Below are positions 1 through 8,379 of a DNA stretch of 64,000 nucleotides, in pieces. A program made the translations under genes and the position numbers. The notes beneath the pieces were generated by a model. The model made no database searches and was not told where the DNA came from. It saw nothing but the letters and a program-made list of their open reading frames with translations. Each line of letters opens with the position of its first letter. The stretch's first letter is position 1. Source of the stretch: Pontiellaceae bacterium B1224 (GTDB taxonomy: Bacteria > Verrucomicrobiota > Kiritimatiellia > Kiritimatiellales > Pontiellaceae). The stretch covers positions 62,001 to 126,000 of the forward strand of contig JAROBA010000004.1 of NCBI GenBank assembly GCA_029432815.1. Reading direction: 5' to 3'.

Positions 1-1
1 T

Positions 2-967
2 GCCGGACGTACCTTCCCCTACAAGGGCAACTACGAAGCGTGGCTCGAACAGAAACAGATGATTGCCGAGAAGACGCAGAAGCTGAATGCGTCCCGCCGT
101 AAAATGCTGAAGCAGGAACTCGAATGGGTGCGCATGAATGCCTCCAGCCGACTGACCAAAAACAAGGCGCGGTTAAAACGCTACGACGAGTTGGCAAATC
201 AGGAGTTCGATACCGCAGAAGAAAACCTCGCCATTCAGATTCCCGTCGGCAAGCGCCTCGGCCAAAAGGTGGTGCAGGCCAAAGAAGTTTCCAAAGCCTT
301 CGGCGATCGCCTGCTGTTCGACGGCGTAAACTTCGATCTGCCGCCCGGCGGCATCGTAGGCGTGATTGGCGGGAACGGTGCCGGCAAAACCACTCTCTTT
401 AAAATGATCCTCGGAACAGAAACGGTTACCTCCGGAACACTGGAGCTTGGCGAAAGCGTCGACATTTCCTATGTCGATCAATCACGCGACGACCTCGATG
501 CCGACAAAACGATCTGGGAAGAAATTTCCAATGGCGAGGAAACCATCGAAGTCGGCGGACGCGAAATGAACAGCCGGGCCTATTGCGCGCGCTTTAATTT
601 TAAAGGCGCGGAACAGCAGAAAAAAGTGGGCGTGCTTTCCGGCGGCGAGCGCAACCGCGTGCATCTGGCAAAGCTGCTACGCGGCGGCGGCAATCTGCTG
701 ATGCTCGACGAACCGACCAACGACCTCGATGTGGCAACGCTCCGATCATTGGAAGAAGGGCTGATGAACTTCGGCGGTTGCGCCGTCGTCATCAGCCATG
801 ACCGCTGGTTCCTCGACCGCGTCGCCACCCACATCCTCGCCTTCGAGGGCGACGAGGTGATCTGGCACGAAGGCAACTATGAATCGTTCAAGGATCTCAT
901 GAAAAACTCGAAAGGTGACAACTGGACCCCGCACCGCGTTCGCTACCGTCCGCTGAAAAACGGCTGA
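2..967 (+). CDS. ettA: ABC-F ATPase, EttA-type translational throttle (5' truncated by window)
   Basis: The frame is open from base 2, so the start lies outside the window and only about the last 321 residues are present. ABC-F proteins of this type bind the ribosomal E site and gate early elongation in response to ATP/ADP. Visible are the end of the first ABC domain ([12 protein letters not shown]), the charged inter-domain linker that contacts P-site tRNA in EttA, then the second ABC domain with Walker [10 protein letters not shown], signature [13 protein letters not shown], Walker [13 protein letters not shown] and the switch histidine in [11 protein letters not shown]. There is no long C-terminal extension, as in EttA and unlike Uup. 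The next gene starts 8 bp later on the same strand. Assignment to EttA rather than another ABC-F subgroup rests on the linker and the C-terminal pattern. Confidence 0.9.
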   Translation, partial: AGRTFPYKGNYEAWLEQKQMIAEKTQKLNASRRKMLKQELEWVRMNASSRLTKNKARLKRYDELANQEFDTAEENLAIQIPVGKRLGQKVVQAKEVSKAFGDRLLFDGVNFDLPPGGIVGVIGGNGAGKTTLFKMILGTETVTSGTLELGESVDISYVDQSRDDLDADKTIWEEISNGEETIEVGGREMNSRAYCARFNFKGAEQQKKVGVLSGGERNRVHLAKLLRGGGNLLMLDEPTNDLDVATLRSLEEGLMNFGGCAVVISHDRWFLDRVATHILAFEGDEVIWHEGNYESFKDLMKNSKGDNWTPHRVRYRPLKNG

Positions 968-975
968 TAAAACTT

Positions 976-2619
976 ATGAAAAAGATAAAAAAACGTTGGT
1001 TGGTTCCGCTGCTCCTCATTGTCCTGGCGCTCGTACTGATTCGAGTGATGCTCCCACCGCCAGTGATTCTCGAGCCCTTGGAAGCCGGCAACATAAAAGT
1101 CCCGACGGAACGATCGATGATCTGGAATGACCGTTCGGAAGCGACGGATGAGATACTGGAATACTGGGCGGAAAAGCCCCTGGACGATTGGCCCAAACGT
1201 GGAAAGATTCATATCCCGCGCGCATTATTGGCCCGTTTTGCTCTCCAACACGATCTGGATGCCGCCAATGAATTTCTAACCACCGCCACGCCGTGGGGCA
1301 ACGCGGGTTCCGTGTGGGCGCTGCACCCGCAAGGTGATTATGATTTCACGATGGCCGGACTCATCCCGATTCTCTATCTGTTCGGCGACGACCCCACCGT
1401 GCTCTACCCCGAGGCGCGGGATCAGTTGCTGAATACGCTGCTGCCGCTGGAAGGCGGCGATCCGCTCGTATCTGTTCCGCGTACGCTCGGCGCGGTGCGC
1501 GACACGGAAAATCATCTACTCATGACCGAGGGCTCGCGCTATTTGAAAAACCGCTGGCTCGCATTGCACGGGGACTCGAACCCCCTATACGACAATGAAG
1601 CAAACGGTCTTGAAGACTGGTTGCAGAATCTGATCATCGAATTGGAGGAAACCGGGCCCTATGAGTTTAATTCAATTCCCTACGAAGGCTACACGCTCAC
1701 CGCCCTGTTGAACCTGGAGGCATTCGGTTCGGAGCGCATACAACTCGCCGCGCGCAATGTGCTCGACCAGCTGAACTGGAACTATGCGCTGGGCAGTCTG
1801 GATTTCCGCCGCGCCCCCCCGTTCCGCCGTCGGTATGAGCACGCAGATGATACGGCATTGGATGAAGACCGGCACACGCCGCTGATGAAACTATGGATCA
1901 GTCTGCTGCCCGAAAGTCCCCCCAACCTGACACCCCGTTCCAGCCAGCACATTGGAATCTGGGCCTGTTGGTCGCCTTACCGCTTGCCGGATAAAACCGC
2001 GCAATGGATTCTCGAAAAACCATCCGAATATTTCGTGCGAATCGGTCATGGCCTGAATGGCTCGCCGGAGATTTATTCCGGTGGACCGGGTTACCTGATT
2101 ACGGCCGGCGGGGTGCATCGTGGGAAACGCTCGCTGCTGGTCGCGCGCCCCATCACGCTGATGCTGGACGATGGAATCACCGACCTGACGCAGGTGCTGC
2201 ACCTGGCGGGTCCCGGCGAAGATTTCCGGGAATGGAACAACACAGGCGTATGGCACGACTTCGCCGTTGCGGCGGGGCCGGTTTACATTCCGGAAGAATG
2301 GACGACCTCTGCCGAAGGAGTCCTTTGGAACGTGTATCGCCGTGAAGCGGATTTATGCATCGCTGTACATTCTCGCGACAACCTGGGCATTGTCCATTTA
2401 ATCCGTTCCTCCGATCCGCAAGGCGTTCTCGTTGCGATCGAAGCGGCCAATGATGATCCCGAAATTCTGGTGAATTCATTTCAGGTTCCCGGGGGTCCTC
2501 GCATTGATTATGCCCCCGACGCGCCGAAAGATCAGTGGGTGATTCAATCCATTGACGGGCAAGCGATTGATCGTGATTTCGACCGCTGGCCGAGGCTGGA
2601 AGGCGAAGGAATCGATTAA
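976..2619 (+). CDS. Membrane-anchored protein of unknown function, 547 aa
   Basis: I do not recognise this family. The N-terminus is MKKIKKRW followed by one hydrophobic helix at about residues 8-27 with no obvious cleavage site, so the remaining 520 residues are probably periplasmic and tethered to the inner membrane. The body has no Walker, haem or metal-cluster motifs. Its middle (about residues 100-340) is rich in amphipathic helices with many Trp, Tyr and Leu residues, and the last third is richer in predicted strands (GGPGYLITAGG, LLVARPITLMLDD). A helical toroid followed by a beta domain is seen in polysaccharide-lyase-like proteins, but no catalytic motif supports that here. It starts 8 bp after ettA, with no clear Shine-Dalgarno sequence, so co-transcription is possible. 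Confidence 0.7.
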   Translation: MKKIKKRWLVPLLLIVLALVLIRVMLPPPVILEPLEAGNIKVPTERSMIWNDRSEATDEILEYWAEKPLDDWPKRGKIHIPRALLARFALQHDLDAANEFLTTATPWGNAGSVWALHPQGDYDFTMAGLIPILYLFGDDPTVLYPEARDQLLNTLLPLEGGDPLVSVPRTLGAVRDTENHLLMTEGSRYLKNRWLALHGDSNPLYDNEANGLEDWLQNLIIELEETGPYEFNSIPYEGYTLTALLNLEAFGSERIQLAARNVLDQLNWNYALGSLDFRRAPPFRRRYEHADDTALDEDRHTPLMKLWISLLPESPPNLTPRSSQHIGIWACWSPYRLPDKTAQWILEKPSEYFVRIGHGLNGSPEIYSGGPGYLITAGGVHRGKRSLLVARPITLMLDDGITDLTQVLHLAGPGEDFREWNNTGVWHDFAVAAGPVYIPEEWTTSAEGVLWNVYRREADLCIAVHSRDNLGIVHLIRSSDPQGVLVAIEAANDDPEILVNSFQVPGGPRIDYAPDAPKDQWVIQSIDGQAIDRDFDRWPRLEGEGID

Positions 2620-2634
2620 GAGTAATGGCACCTG

Positions 2635-4266
2635 TTAATATGCCGTTGGTTCCGGAGGGGTCGGATGGACTCGATTACAGAATGGGTCAAGAAATGCACC
2701 GACCGGCTGTTGCTGAAGTCTTCCAAGGTATGGAGACAGCCACTCTGCGGAACCGTGATGACTAATCACGGTGCCCTCGGCATCCTTTATTAAAAACAGA
2801 TAGCTGAATACATCCTCGTCCCGTGGTTTATCATCGTACATTTCGTCGTTCATGCGAATCGGTTTCGTGGTAACCACGACCGACTGCCCGGCATTGCGTT
2901 CCGATTTAAACGGCAGTTGCTCCCTTGCCAGCAGAATATGGGCATTCCCATTCAGCTCGCGGGTGAATACATAAAGTTCACCTACCAGATCATGCGTTTC
3001 TTTGGCCGAACGAAGCTGTTTTGCGGTGGCGCTGAAAATATATTCATACTGCATCACGGTCCGGTTCGGGAGCAGATACGGTTGCGTTTTCTGCATCTTC
3101 ACCTCAAATGAAACATTATACTCTTGCTTATGAACGAGCGCGATATAGCGTTGATCTGCCTTTGAAAGTCGATCGATGGGAATGCGTATTTTCCTGCCGG
3201 AAGCATCTTTCAAAATCACGATGTTACCGGATGTTCCTTCAGCGCGCGCTTCCAGTACACTGCCATTATCCCCGGTCCAGATTCGCAAACCCGAACCGGA
3301 GGATTCATCCATCATCTTTAAATTTCCCTGGACTGCAGTTTCTAAATTGCTCACCACTACATCCCCATCATTAAAGACGGGTCCGCCCTCAACAGCTACC
3401 TCCCCCGCCGGGAGGCGCAGGCAAATCTGATCCATCACATCGAATGACATCACATCCACTTTAAAGGGAGGCAGGATCGGGCCGCCCTGTTGGTTTTCCG
3501 GATAGCGCACGCCTTTTTCTTCCACCAGCAGCATGGCACTTGAAACGCCATCGGAACCTTCAGCCACCACAATTTCAATTTGAACCGGAACCCCGGGTAT
3601 CAGAGTAATCCAGTCGCCCACCACGGCCGCAGTACTACCCAGATAATATTTACCGGACTGCTTATCACTGCTTTTCCAGACCTTGGAAAATTTTTCGGCC
3701 ATTTCTTTGTCATCAGAAAAACCGTGGTCGCAAAACACCACCCGATCGTCAATACGTACGACGATGCCATCTTCAGCCGCTCCCACGAAACGAAAGGTGA
3801 TACCTTTCGGATGAACCAGCTGTCCAACGTAATGCAACAGCCAGTGGACACCCATGGTATCATCTTCACCGAAAGCGGTTAATACCGCATAGGCGACTAC
3901 GGGAGGAATCATAACAGCCGTGGCATAGCGCTTCAGGGGAGACCGATAGTATCGCGCCATCTTGGACGGCTTCCAACCGCTCTGAAGATAGTTAAGCAGA
4001 ATATTATTCAGTTCCACTTGATCCATCGGAATTATATTGCCACTGCGGTTCCGTTTTAGATCATAAAAGGTGCAGACCAGATGATTGGAATTCACCTGAG
4101 AACTGCCGACCAGAATTGCACCGGGTGCGCTTTCGTCGATAACAACGGTAGATCCTTTTGAAGCATCCTCTCCTGCGGCCATAGACCGGCCCACAGCCAC
4201 ACCAACCAGCAACACAACAAACAGTCCCTTGAACCCCATAGCTATACCCCGTAAATAGAAATTCAT
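2635..4266 (-). CDS. Secreted protein with an SHD1 domain, 543 aa
   Basis: The signal peptide is clear if translation starts at the second methionine (4239: MGFKGLFVVLLVGVAVG then SMAAG). Between about residues 320 and 375 lies a region with the SHD1 pattern: RIWTGDNGSVLEARAEG, then IVILKDASGRKIRIP, then DRLSKADQRYI. SHD1 domains are abundant in secreted proteins of Planctomycetes, Verrucomicrobia and Kiritimatiellae, where their role is mostly unknown. The rest is an unrecognised, beta-rich sequence. The gene converges on the 547-aa gene with a 15-bp gap. A copy of the window-wide palindrome lies just upstream at 4277 and another lies inside at 3674. ATG 4266 and ATG 4239 are both possible starts; neither has a strong Shine-Dalgarno sequence. 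Confidence 0.75.
   Translation of the reverse strand: MNFYLRGIAMGFKGLFVVLLVGVAVGRSMAAGEDASKGSTVVIDESAPGAILVGSSQVNSNHLVCTFYDLKRNRSGNIIPMDQVELNNILLNYLQSGWKPSKMARYYRSPLKRYATAVMIPPVVAYAVLTAFGEDDTMGVHWLLHYVGQLVHPKGITFRFVGAAEDGIVVRIDDRVVFCDHGFSDDKEMAEKFSKVWKSSDKQSGKYYLGSTAAVVGDWITLIPGVPVQIEIVVAEGSDGVSSAMLLVEEKGVRYPENQQGGPILPPFKVDVMSFDVMDQICLRLPAGEVAVEGGPVFNDGDVVVSNLETAVQGNLKMMDESSGSGLRIWTGDNGSVLEARAEGTSGNIVILKDASGRKIRIPIDRLSKADQRYIALVHKQEYNVSFEVKMQKTQPYLLPNRTVMQYEYIFSATAKQLRSAKETHDLVGELYVFTRELNGNAHILLAREQLPFKSERNAGQSVVVTTKPIRMNDEMYDDKPRDEDVFSYLFLIKDAEGTVISHHGSAEWLSPYLGRLQQQPVGAFLDPFCNRVHPTPPEPTAY
3674..3688. repeat. TTCCAR-NSN-YTGGAA palindrome, intragenic
   Basis: TTCCAGACCTTGGAA, one arm with an A-to-G change. 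It lies in the SHD1-protein gene, where the reverse strand reads F-S-K-V-W-K (third frame of the motif). Confidence 0.85.
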
Positions 4267-4276
4267 TTAACCGGAT

Positions 4277-4291
4277 TTCCAATGCCTGGAA
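4277..4291. repeat. TTCCAR-NSN-YTGGAA palindrome, intergenic
   Basis: TTCCAATGCCTGGAA in the 133-bp divergent space between the SHD1-protein gene and the PsiE-family gene, 11 bp from the first possible start of the former. The flanks extend the stem (GGATTTCC...GGAAAATCC). Confidence 0.85.
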
Positions 4292-4399
4292 AATCCTAAT
4301 GCGCTTTTTTCAAACCACGGGCGAAATAACAGCGTTCCGCTAAGTACGTCCATCAATACTTGCTTCCATTTCGGTTTCATGCTCAGAATGAATTATTAA

Positions 4400-4849
4400 A
4401 TGGATGCTGCTATGAAAAATCTTCTCGAAAAATTTGAACGAATCGTCGTGCTGACCCTGATGGCCTTTATGGTGTTTGCCGTGCTGCTGGCCACGATTGA
4501 AGTCGGTGTGATCCTGTGGCAGCAAATGAAAGAACCTCCGTTCCTGCTGCTGGACGTGAAAGAAATGATGGAAGTTTTCGGCTTTATCCTGATGGTTGTG
4601 ATCGGGCTCGAGCTGCTTGAAACGATTAAGGCTTATCTCGACAAACGAGTCATTCATGTTGAGGTCGTGTTGCTGGTTTCCATTGTGGCGGTGGCGCGGA
4701 AAATCATCATCATGGACTACAAAGAAATCACCCCGCAGATGATCATGGCGGTTGCAACCCTGGTCCTGTCGCTTTCCGTCGGATTCTTTGCGGTGCGCCG
4801 CGCCCTGGACGGCTCCGGGAAATACCGCAAAGAAAGTACCGATGTCTAA
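4400..4849 (+). CDS. PsiE-family (phosphate-starvation-inducible E) membrane protein
   Basis: A 149-aa protein with four hydrophobic segments at about residues 15-38, 55-75, 86-105 and 115-135. The third and fourth follow the PsiE pattern: ELLETIKAYL, then HVEVVLLVSIVAVARKIIIMD, then a last helix ending in FAVRRAL. The function of PsiE proteins is not established; E. coli psiE responds to phosphate starvation and catabolite repression. No pho gene or Pho-box-like repeat was noticed nearby, so the name describes the family only. ATG 4412 is an alternative start; neither start has a good ribosome binding site. Its stop overlaps the stop of the convergent lipoprotein gene by 4 bp. Confidence 0.75.
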   Translation: MDAAMKNLLEKFERIVVLTLMAFMVFAVLLATIEVGVILWQQMKEPPFLLLDVKEMMEVFGFILMVVIGLELLETIKAYLDKRVIHVEVVLLVSIVAVARKIIIMDYKEITPQMIMAVATLVLSLSVGFFAVRRALDGSGKYRKESTDV

Positions 4850-5331
4850 TGAAGTTTCGGCTCGATGGTGATGCGTTTGACGGCATAAGACGCAGAAGGT
4901 TCGCCTTTGACGTATATGTATAGGGTCCCGGCATTTTCCAGCGACAGTCCTGCGGTTTTTGCACGCTGGAACAACTCAGCGTCCTGAATCAACATCAGGC
5001 AGGTATACGCCGGAACCCCATGGGCGCCATTGATCTCAAGATTGGTGATGCGCACCGGGGCCCGCTCATTGCTAGATGGGTCGATCAGCACCCCTTCCCC
5101 GTGTTTTCCAATCATTGGAACGCCGGAATTCGACCATTCAAAGACGGCGCTACCGGCGGCCGCCCCCAGCTCAGCCTGCACGCCGGGTTGCTCAAATACT
5201 ATTTTTGCAACGGCATTATCGGCCATCCGGTTCAGCTCCCGCATCTTCGTTTCATTCACCGTTGAACAGCCGGTCGAAAGCAAGCCAACCAGCGCGAGTA
5301 CATAGCAGATTTTCAACAATTTCCTAATCAT
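4846..5331 (-). CDS. Predicted lipoprotein, 161 aa, unknown function
   Basis: The N-terminus MIRKLLKICYVLALVGLLSTGCS is a lipoprotein signal with lipobox LSTGC (Cys about residue 22), followed by S-T, which suggests outer-membrane sorting by the +2 rule known from E. coli. The middle reads AAAGSAVFEWSNSG then GKHGEGVLIDPSSN, which faintly resembles the YSC84/SYLF lipid-binding pattern; I would not rest a function on that. The C-terminal third looks like alternating strands. It is convergent with the PsiE-family gene. A window-wide palindrome (5106) lies inside, reading V-P-M-I-G-K on the coding strand. Confidence 0.75.
   Translation of the reverse strand: MIRKLLKICYVLALVGLLSTGCSTVNETKMRELNRMADNAVAKIVFEQPGVQAELGAAAGSAVFEWSNSGVPMIGKHGEGVLIDPSSNERAPVRITNLEINGAHGVPAYTCLMLIQDAELFQRAKTAGLSLENAGTLYIYVKGEPSASYAVKRITIEPKLH
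5106..5120. repeat. TTCCAANSNTTGGAA palindrome (exact), intragenic
   Basis: Spacer TCA. In the lipoprotein gene, second frame of the motif. Confidence 0.9.
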
Positions 5332-5349
5332 TCAAGAGCCTATAATTAT

Positions 5350-5379
5350 TTGACAAGTTTTTCCAAACACTGGAAGATT
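5350..5379 (+). promoter_or_regulatory. Possible promoter of the glutaminase-porin operon with a palindrome in the spacer
   Basis: TTGACA at 5350-5355 is a perfect -35 hexamer. The best -10 at an acceptable spacing is weak (AAGATT, 5374-5379, 18-bp spacer). The palindrome TTCCAAACACTGGAA (5361-5375) fills the spacer, where a bound protein could block or assist polymerase. The glutaminase start is 58 bp downstream of this -10. Confidence 0.3.
5361..5375. repeat. TTCCAR-NSN-YTGGAA palindrome, intergenic
   Basis: TTCCAAACACTGGAA upstream of the glutaminase gene, between candidate -35 and -10 hexamers. Confidence 0.85.
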
Positions 5380-5436
5380 CATATTACCGAATGGGGGTAA
5401 TCGACACCCCGCGTTTAAAAAACAAGGAGAGCAATC

Positions 5437-6552
5437 ATGCAAGCATTATCCGTGAAGTGCCGTCTAATTGTTATCGCCGTTTTCGGCACAGCCCTCACCA
5501 CCCACCTGTACGCAGGTGCCAGTCAGTCGCCCTCGGCAGTATCCCAAAAAGAAGCCGGGCAATTAGAAATCGAAATCAATCCGCTCATTGCCGGTTTCAC
5601 TGCTGAAGAGCTGCAGGCGGCGGTTGATGAAGCGTATGCAAAATATAAGGATCTCAACGAAGGCAAAAATGCCGACTACATTCCGATTCTTACCGAAACC
5701 CCCAGCAACCTGTTTGCGGTTGTGATTGCCACCCCCGATGGACAGCTGTTCACCGCCGGCGATATCGACTATAAGTTTTCGATTCAATCCGTCTCCAAAC
5801 CGTTTACCGCCGCACTGATCATGACGCAGAAGAATCCGGAAGCCGTTCAGGAAAAAATCGGCGTTGAACCAACAGGCCTTCCTTTCAACTCGAAAATGGC
5901 ACTCGAGCTGTATGAGGCGCGGTCGGTCAACCCCCTTGTGAACGCCGGGGCCATTGCCTCCGTCAGCATGGTGGATGCCTCCGATGAAGATCGGCGCTGG
6001 GCGAAAGTCCTCCAGAATCTCAACGACTTTGCCGGGGCCGATCTTCAGGTGCTGGATAAAGTTTTTAAATCGGAATACGATACGTCCTGGAGTAACCGCG
6101 CGATTGCCAATCTGCTTTATAACTATGGCCGGCTTTACTGCCAACCGGAAGAAGCGCTGCGGGTCTACACCAAACAATGCTCCGTGGGAGTCAGCACCAA
6201 AGATCTCGGCATTATGGGAGCCACGCTGGCAAACGACGGAATCAATCCAATCACAGGAAAACGTGTGATGCCCGCCGAACATGTGCCCGAGCTGCTCGCC
6301 ATAATGGCCACTGCCGGTTTTTACGATGAATCGGGCGAATGGATGACCACCGCAGGTCTTCCGGCGAAGACCGGTGTCGGCGGCGGCATTGTTGCGGTTG
6401 CTCCCGAAAAATTTGCCATCGCCGCATTTTCACCCCGTCTGAACGAAGCCGGCAATTCCATTAAAGCCATGAAAGCCATCCGCCATATTTCCGGCGAGCT
6501 TGGCCTCGGTGTTTTCGGCGCCAACCCGGCATTAAATACGGAGGAAGAGTAA
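5437..6552 (+). CDS. glsA: Glutaminase A, exported form
   Basis: Hydrolyses L-glutamine to glutamate and ammonia. The serine-dependent glutaminase motifs are present: F-S-I-Q-S-V-S-K-P-F with the S-x-x-K catalytic pair, NPLVNAGAIAS, GVSTKDLGIMGATLANDG and PAKTGVGGGIV. At 371 aa it is about 60 residues longer than the cytoplasmic bacterial enzyme. The excess is an N-terminal signal peptide (hydrophobic LIVIAVFGTALTTHL followed by YAGA) plus a short linker, so the enzyme should act in the periplasm. An AAGGAG Shine-Dalgarno sequence precedes ATG 5437. Its stop TAA overlaps the ATG of the downstream porin by one base, so the two are very likely co-translated; the porin may admit substrate. Confidence 0.9.
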   Translation: MQALSVKCRLIVIAVFGTALTTHLYAGASQSPSAVSQKEAGQLEIEINPLIAGFTAEELQAAVDEAYAKYKDLNEGKNADYIPILTETPSNLFAVVIATPDGQLFTAGDIDYKFSIQSVSKPFTAALIMTQKNPEAVQEKIGVEPTGLPFNSKMALELYEARSVNPLVNAGAIASVSMVDASDEDRRWAKVLQNLNDFAGADLQVLDKVFKSEYDTSWSNRAIANLLYNYGRLYCQPEEALRVYTKQCSVGVSTKDLGIMGATLANDGINPITGKRVMPAEHVPELLAIMATAGFYDESGEWMTTAGLPAKTGVGGGIVAVAPEKFAIAAFSPRLNEAGNSIKAMKAIRHISGELGLGVFGANPALNTEEE

Positions 6553-7754
6553 TGAAATCAGGAATCAGTACGCTGGTGGCATGTGGTTTGGTAGCCGGAG
6601 CATCGGCTCAATTCGAGATCGGCAAAACCACGATGGATATCTACGGGTATGCACAGCTCGATATGGGCATACAGACCGGACAGAATAATCCGGACTGGTA
6701 CGATGTGGTGCGCCCGTCCCAGCTTCCGGTGTATGAACACCAATATGGTTCCGATGGCAACTTCTATGCCTCCGTCCGGCAGAGCCGACTGGGCTTTAAA
6801 ACCGCCACCGAAGTCGGGGATGATGAATTGACCACGATCTTTGAGTTCGAGCTCTTCGGCGTCGGGGCCGATGCCGGGCAAACCACCTTCCGCCTGCGGC
6901 AGGCTTACGGACAATATAAAAACTTCGGTGCCGGCCAAACCTGGAGCGTGTTTATGGACCCGAGCGTGTTCCCGAACTCGCTGGAATACTGGGGGCCGAG
7001 CGGTATGATTTTCTACCGCAACATTCAGTTCCGCTACACGCCCGTAATGACCAAAGAAAACAATGTGGCCATCTCTCTCGAACAGCCCGGCGGCAGTGCT
7101 GACGAGGGGAATAATTCGGGAAGTTTTCCTAACACAGCAAGTCATTACCCGGTGCCTGATCTGGCTGCGCACTATCGGCATTCACAGGATTGGGGGCACG
7201 TACAGCTCGCCGGCATTCTGCGTTATCTCGGAACCGAAAGTACGGGCCCCGGCGGAAATGATGATTCCTACCTTGGATGGGGACTCAACCTGAGCGGAAA
7301 TTATAAAATCAACAACGATACCCTGCGCCTTCAATTGGTCTATGGCGAAGGCATTGGTAACTATCTGAACGACGGGGGTCCCGATATTGCAGCCACCGGG
7401 CCGGGCTCCGCAGAAACCGTTCCCCTCCTCGGCGTGGTGGCCTTCTATGACCATGCGTGGTGCGACACGCTGAGTTCCTCGATCGGCTATTCCATGTATC
7501 AGTTCGACAACACGTCCGGGCAATATAACACGGCGGTGAGCAGTGGTCATTATGCCCTCGCCAACATACTGCATCAGCCCACCCCGAATGTAATGTATGG
7601 GTTGGAACTGCAATACGGCATGCGCAAGAACAATGACGGCGGAGCGGCCGACCCTGACTTCGCCGGAGAAACCATTGAGGATTTAAATGATATCCGCCTC
7701 CAGTTTTCCGTGCGGCTCTCCTTCGGCGCGAAGTATATCGGCGGCGACTCTTAA
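6552..7754 (+). CDS. DcaP-like outer-membrane porin
   Basis: A 400-aa protein with a signal peptide (MKSGISTLVACGLVAGASAQ), then the DcaP-family opening strand DIYGYAQLDMG. It carries the long conserved block of that family: SRLGFKTATEVG, EFELFGVGADAGQTTFRLRQAYGQ, GAGQTWSVFMDP and PNSLEYWGPSGMIFYRN. DcaP porins are trimeric 16-strand channels that favour dicarboxylates and other small anions. The C-terminus is a beta-strand with alternating aromatics. Translation is coupled to the exported glutaminase (one-base TAATG overlap), which suggests uptake of an amide or of glutamate across the outer membrane. A hairpin with a T-rich tail follows at 7782. Confidence 0.85.
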   Translation: MKSGISTLVACGLVAGASAQFEIGKTTMDIYGYAQLDMGIQTGQNNPDWYDVVRPSQLPVYEHQYGSDGNFYASVRQSRLGFKTATEVGDDELTTIFEFELFGVGADAGQTTFRLRQAYGQYKNFGAGQTWSVFMDPSVFPNSLEYWGPSGMIFYRNIQFRYTPVMTKENNVAISLEQPGGSADEGNNSGSFPNTASHYPVPDLAAHYRHSQDWGHVQLAGILRYLGTESTGPGGNDDSYLGWGLNLSGNYKINNDTLRLQLVYGEGIGNYLNDGGPDIAATGPGSAETVPLLGVVAFYDHAWCDTLSSSIGYSMYQFDNTSGQYNTAVSSGHYALANILHQPTPNVMYGLELQYGMRKNNDGGAADPDFAGETIEDLNDIRLQFSVRLSFGAKYIGGDS

Positions 7755-7756
7755 AC

Positions 7757-7771
7757 TTCCAAACATTGGAA
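7757..7771. repeat. TTCCAANSNTTGGAA palindrome (exact), intergenic
   Basis: Spacer ACA. It lies 3 bp after the porin stop codon and 13 bp before a second exact copy. Confidence 0.9.
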
Positions 7772-7781
7772 ACAGCCGCAA

Positions 7782-7812
7782 CCCTTCCAAACCTTGGAAG
7801 GGTATTTTGTTG
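7782..7812 (+). terminator. Intrinsic terminator built on a palindrome copy
   Basis: Exact palindrome TTCCAAACCTTGGAA (7785-7799) extended by CCC/GGG to a perfect 9-bp stem with a 3-nt loop, followed by TATTTTGTT. It lies 27 bp after the porin stop and would end the glutaminase-porin transcript. Confidence 0.6.
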
Positions 7813-7823
7813 AAAACCGTACC

Positions 7824-7840
7824 GCAGGCATCTTGCCTGC
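7824..7840. repeat. Short hairpin GCAGGCA-TCT-TGCCTGC
   Basis: Perfect 7-bp arms around a 3-nt TCT loop in the 179-bp gap after the porin gene. It belongs to the same loose class as the hairpins at 17494, 44659, 44698 and 44778 (G/C-rich stem, TCC/TCT/GGA loop). Confidence 0.7.
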
Positions 7841-7933
7841 CCCGTCGCCTCTCTAAACAGGACTTCGACTTTGAAGATGCAAATTCCTTCTGCTAGCATC
7901 GCGCTTCAATTTCACCAGTAGTGGAGCCAAAGC

Positions 7934-8368
7934 ATGATCAATAAATTGCGGTATCTTTTCGTCTTAACCATTCTATGCACCGCCGGCGCATTTGCCGAGC
8001 CGCGTGGTTGGGGAGCGGGCATCGGCGTTTTCGACAGCGACTTCGGCATCCAGGTCCGCAAGGATTTTCTATTTGGCAAAGAACTTCAATATGCGGTCGA
8101 CCTGCAGGCCGGTTTGTATAACCAGAACAAATGGACCACGCGGTTGGATGCCGACTTTCACTATATCTTCCGGGCCGACTCCGCCTTCCGCCTTTACCCA
8201 CTTGCCGGAGTCAACCTGGCCATTCAGAGCAAATACAACCGCGCCGGCTTCAACATCGGCGGCGGCACCACCTTTGATCTCAATTCCGAAACGTGCATGT
8301 TCCTCGAAGCAAAATATGTTGCCGGCGATTGGGACGGCTATGCGCTAACCATCGGACTCTATTTTTAA
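7934..8368 (+). CDS. Small outer-membrane beta-barrel protein, 144 aa
   Basis: Signal peptide MINKLRYLFVLTILCTAGAFA, then about 120 residues of alternating polar/apolar strands with turns rich in D, N and G (GWGAGIGVF, FGIQVRKDF, YAVDLQAGLY, TTRLDADFHYIF, RLYPLAGVNLAI, NIGGGTTFDL, MFLEAKYV), ending in YALTIGLYF. A C-terminal aromatic is the usual signal for BAM-dependent insertion. The size suggests an eight-strand barrel of the OmpA/OmpW type. No substrate can be inferred. The next gene begins 11 bp downstream. Confidence 0.7.
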   Translation: MINKLRYLFVLTILCTAGAFAEPRGWGAGIGVFDSDFGIQVRKDFLFGKELQYAVDLQAGLYNQNKWTTRLDADFHYIFRADSAFRLYPLAGVNLAIQSKYNRAGFNIGGGTTFDLNSETCMFLEAKYVAGDWDGYALTIGLYF

Positions 8369-8379
8369 TGGGAGCCTTT

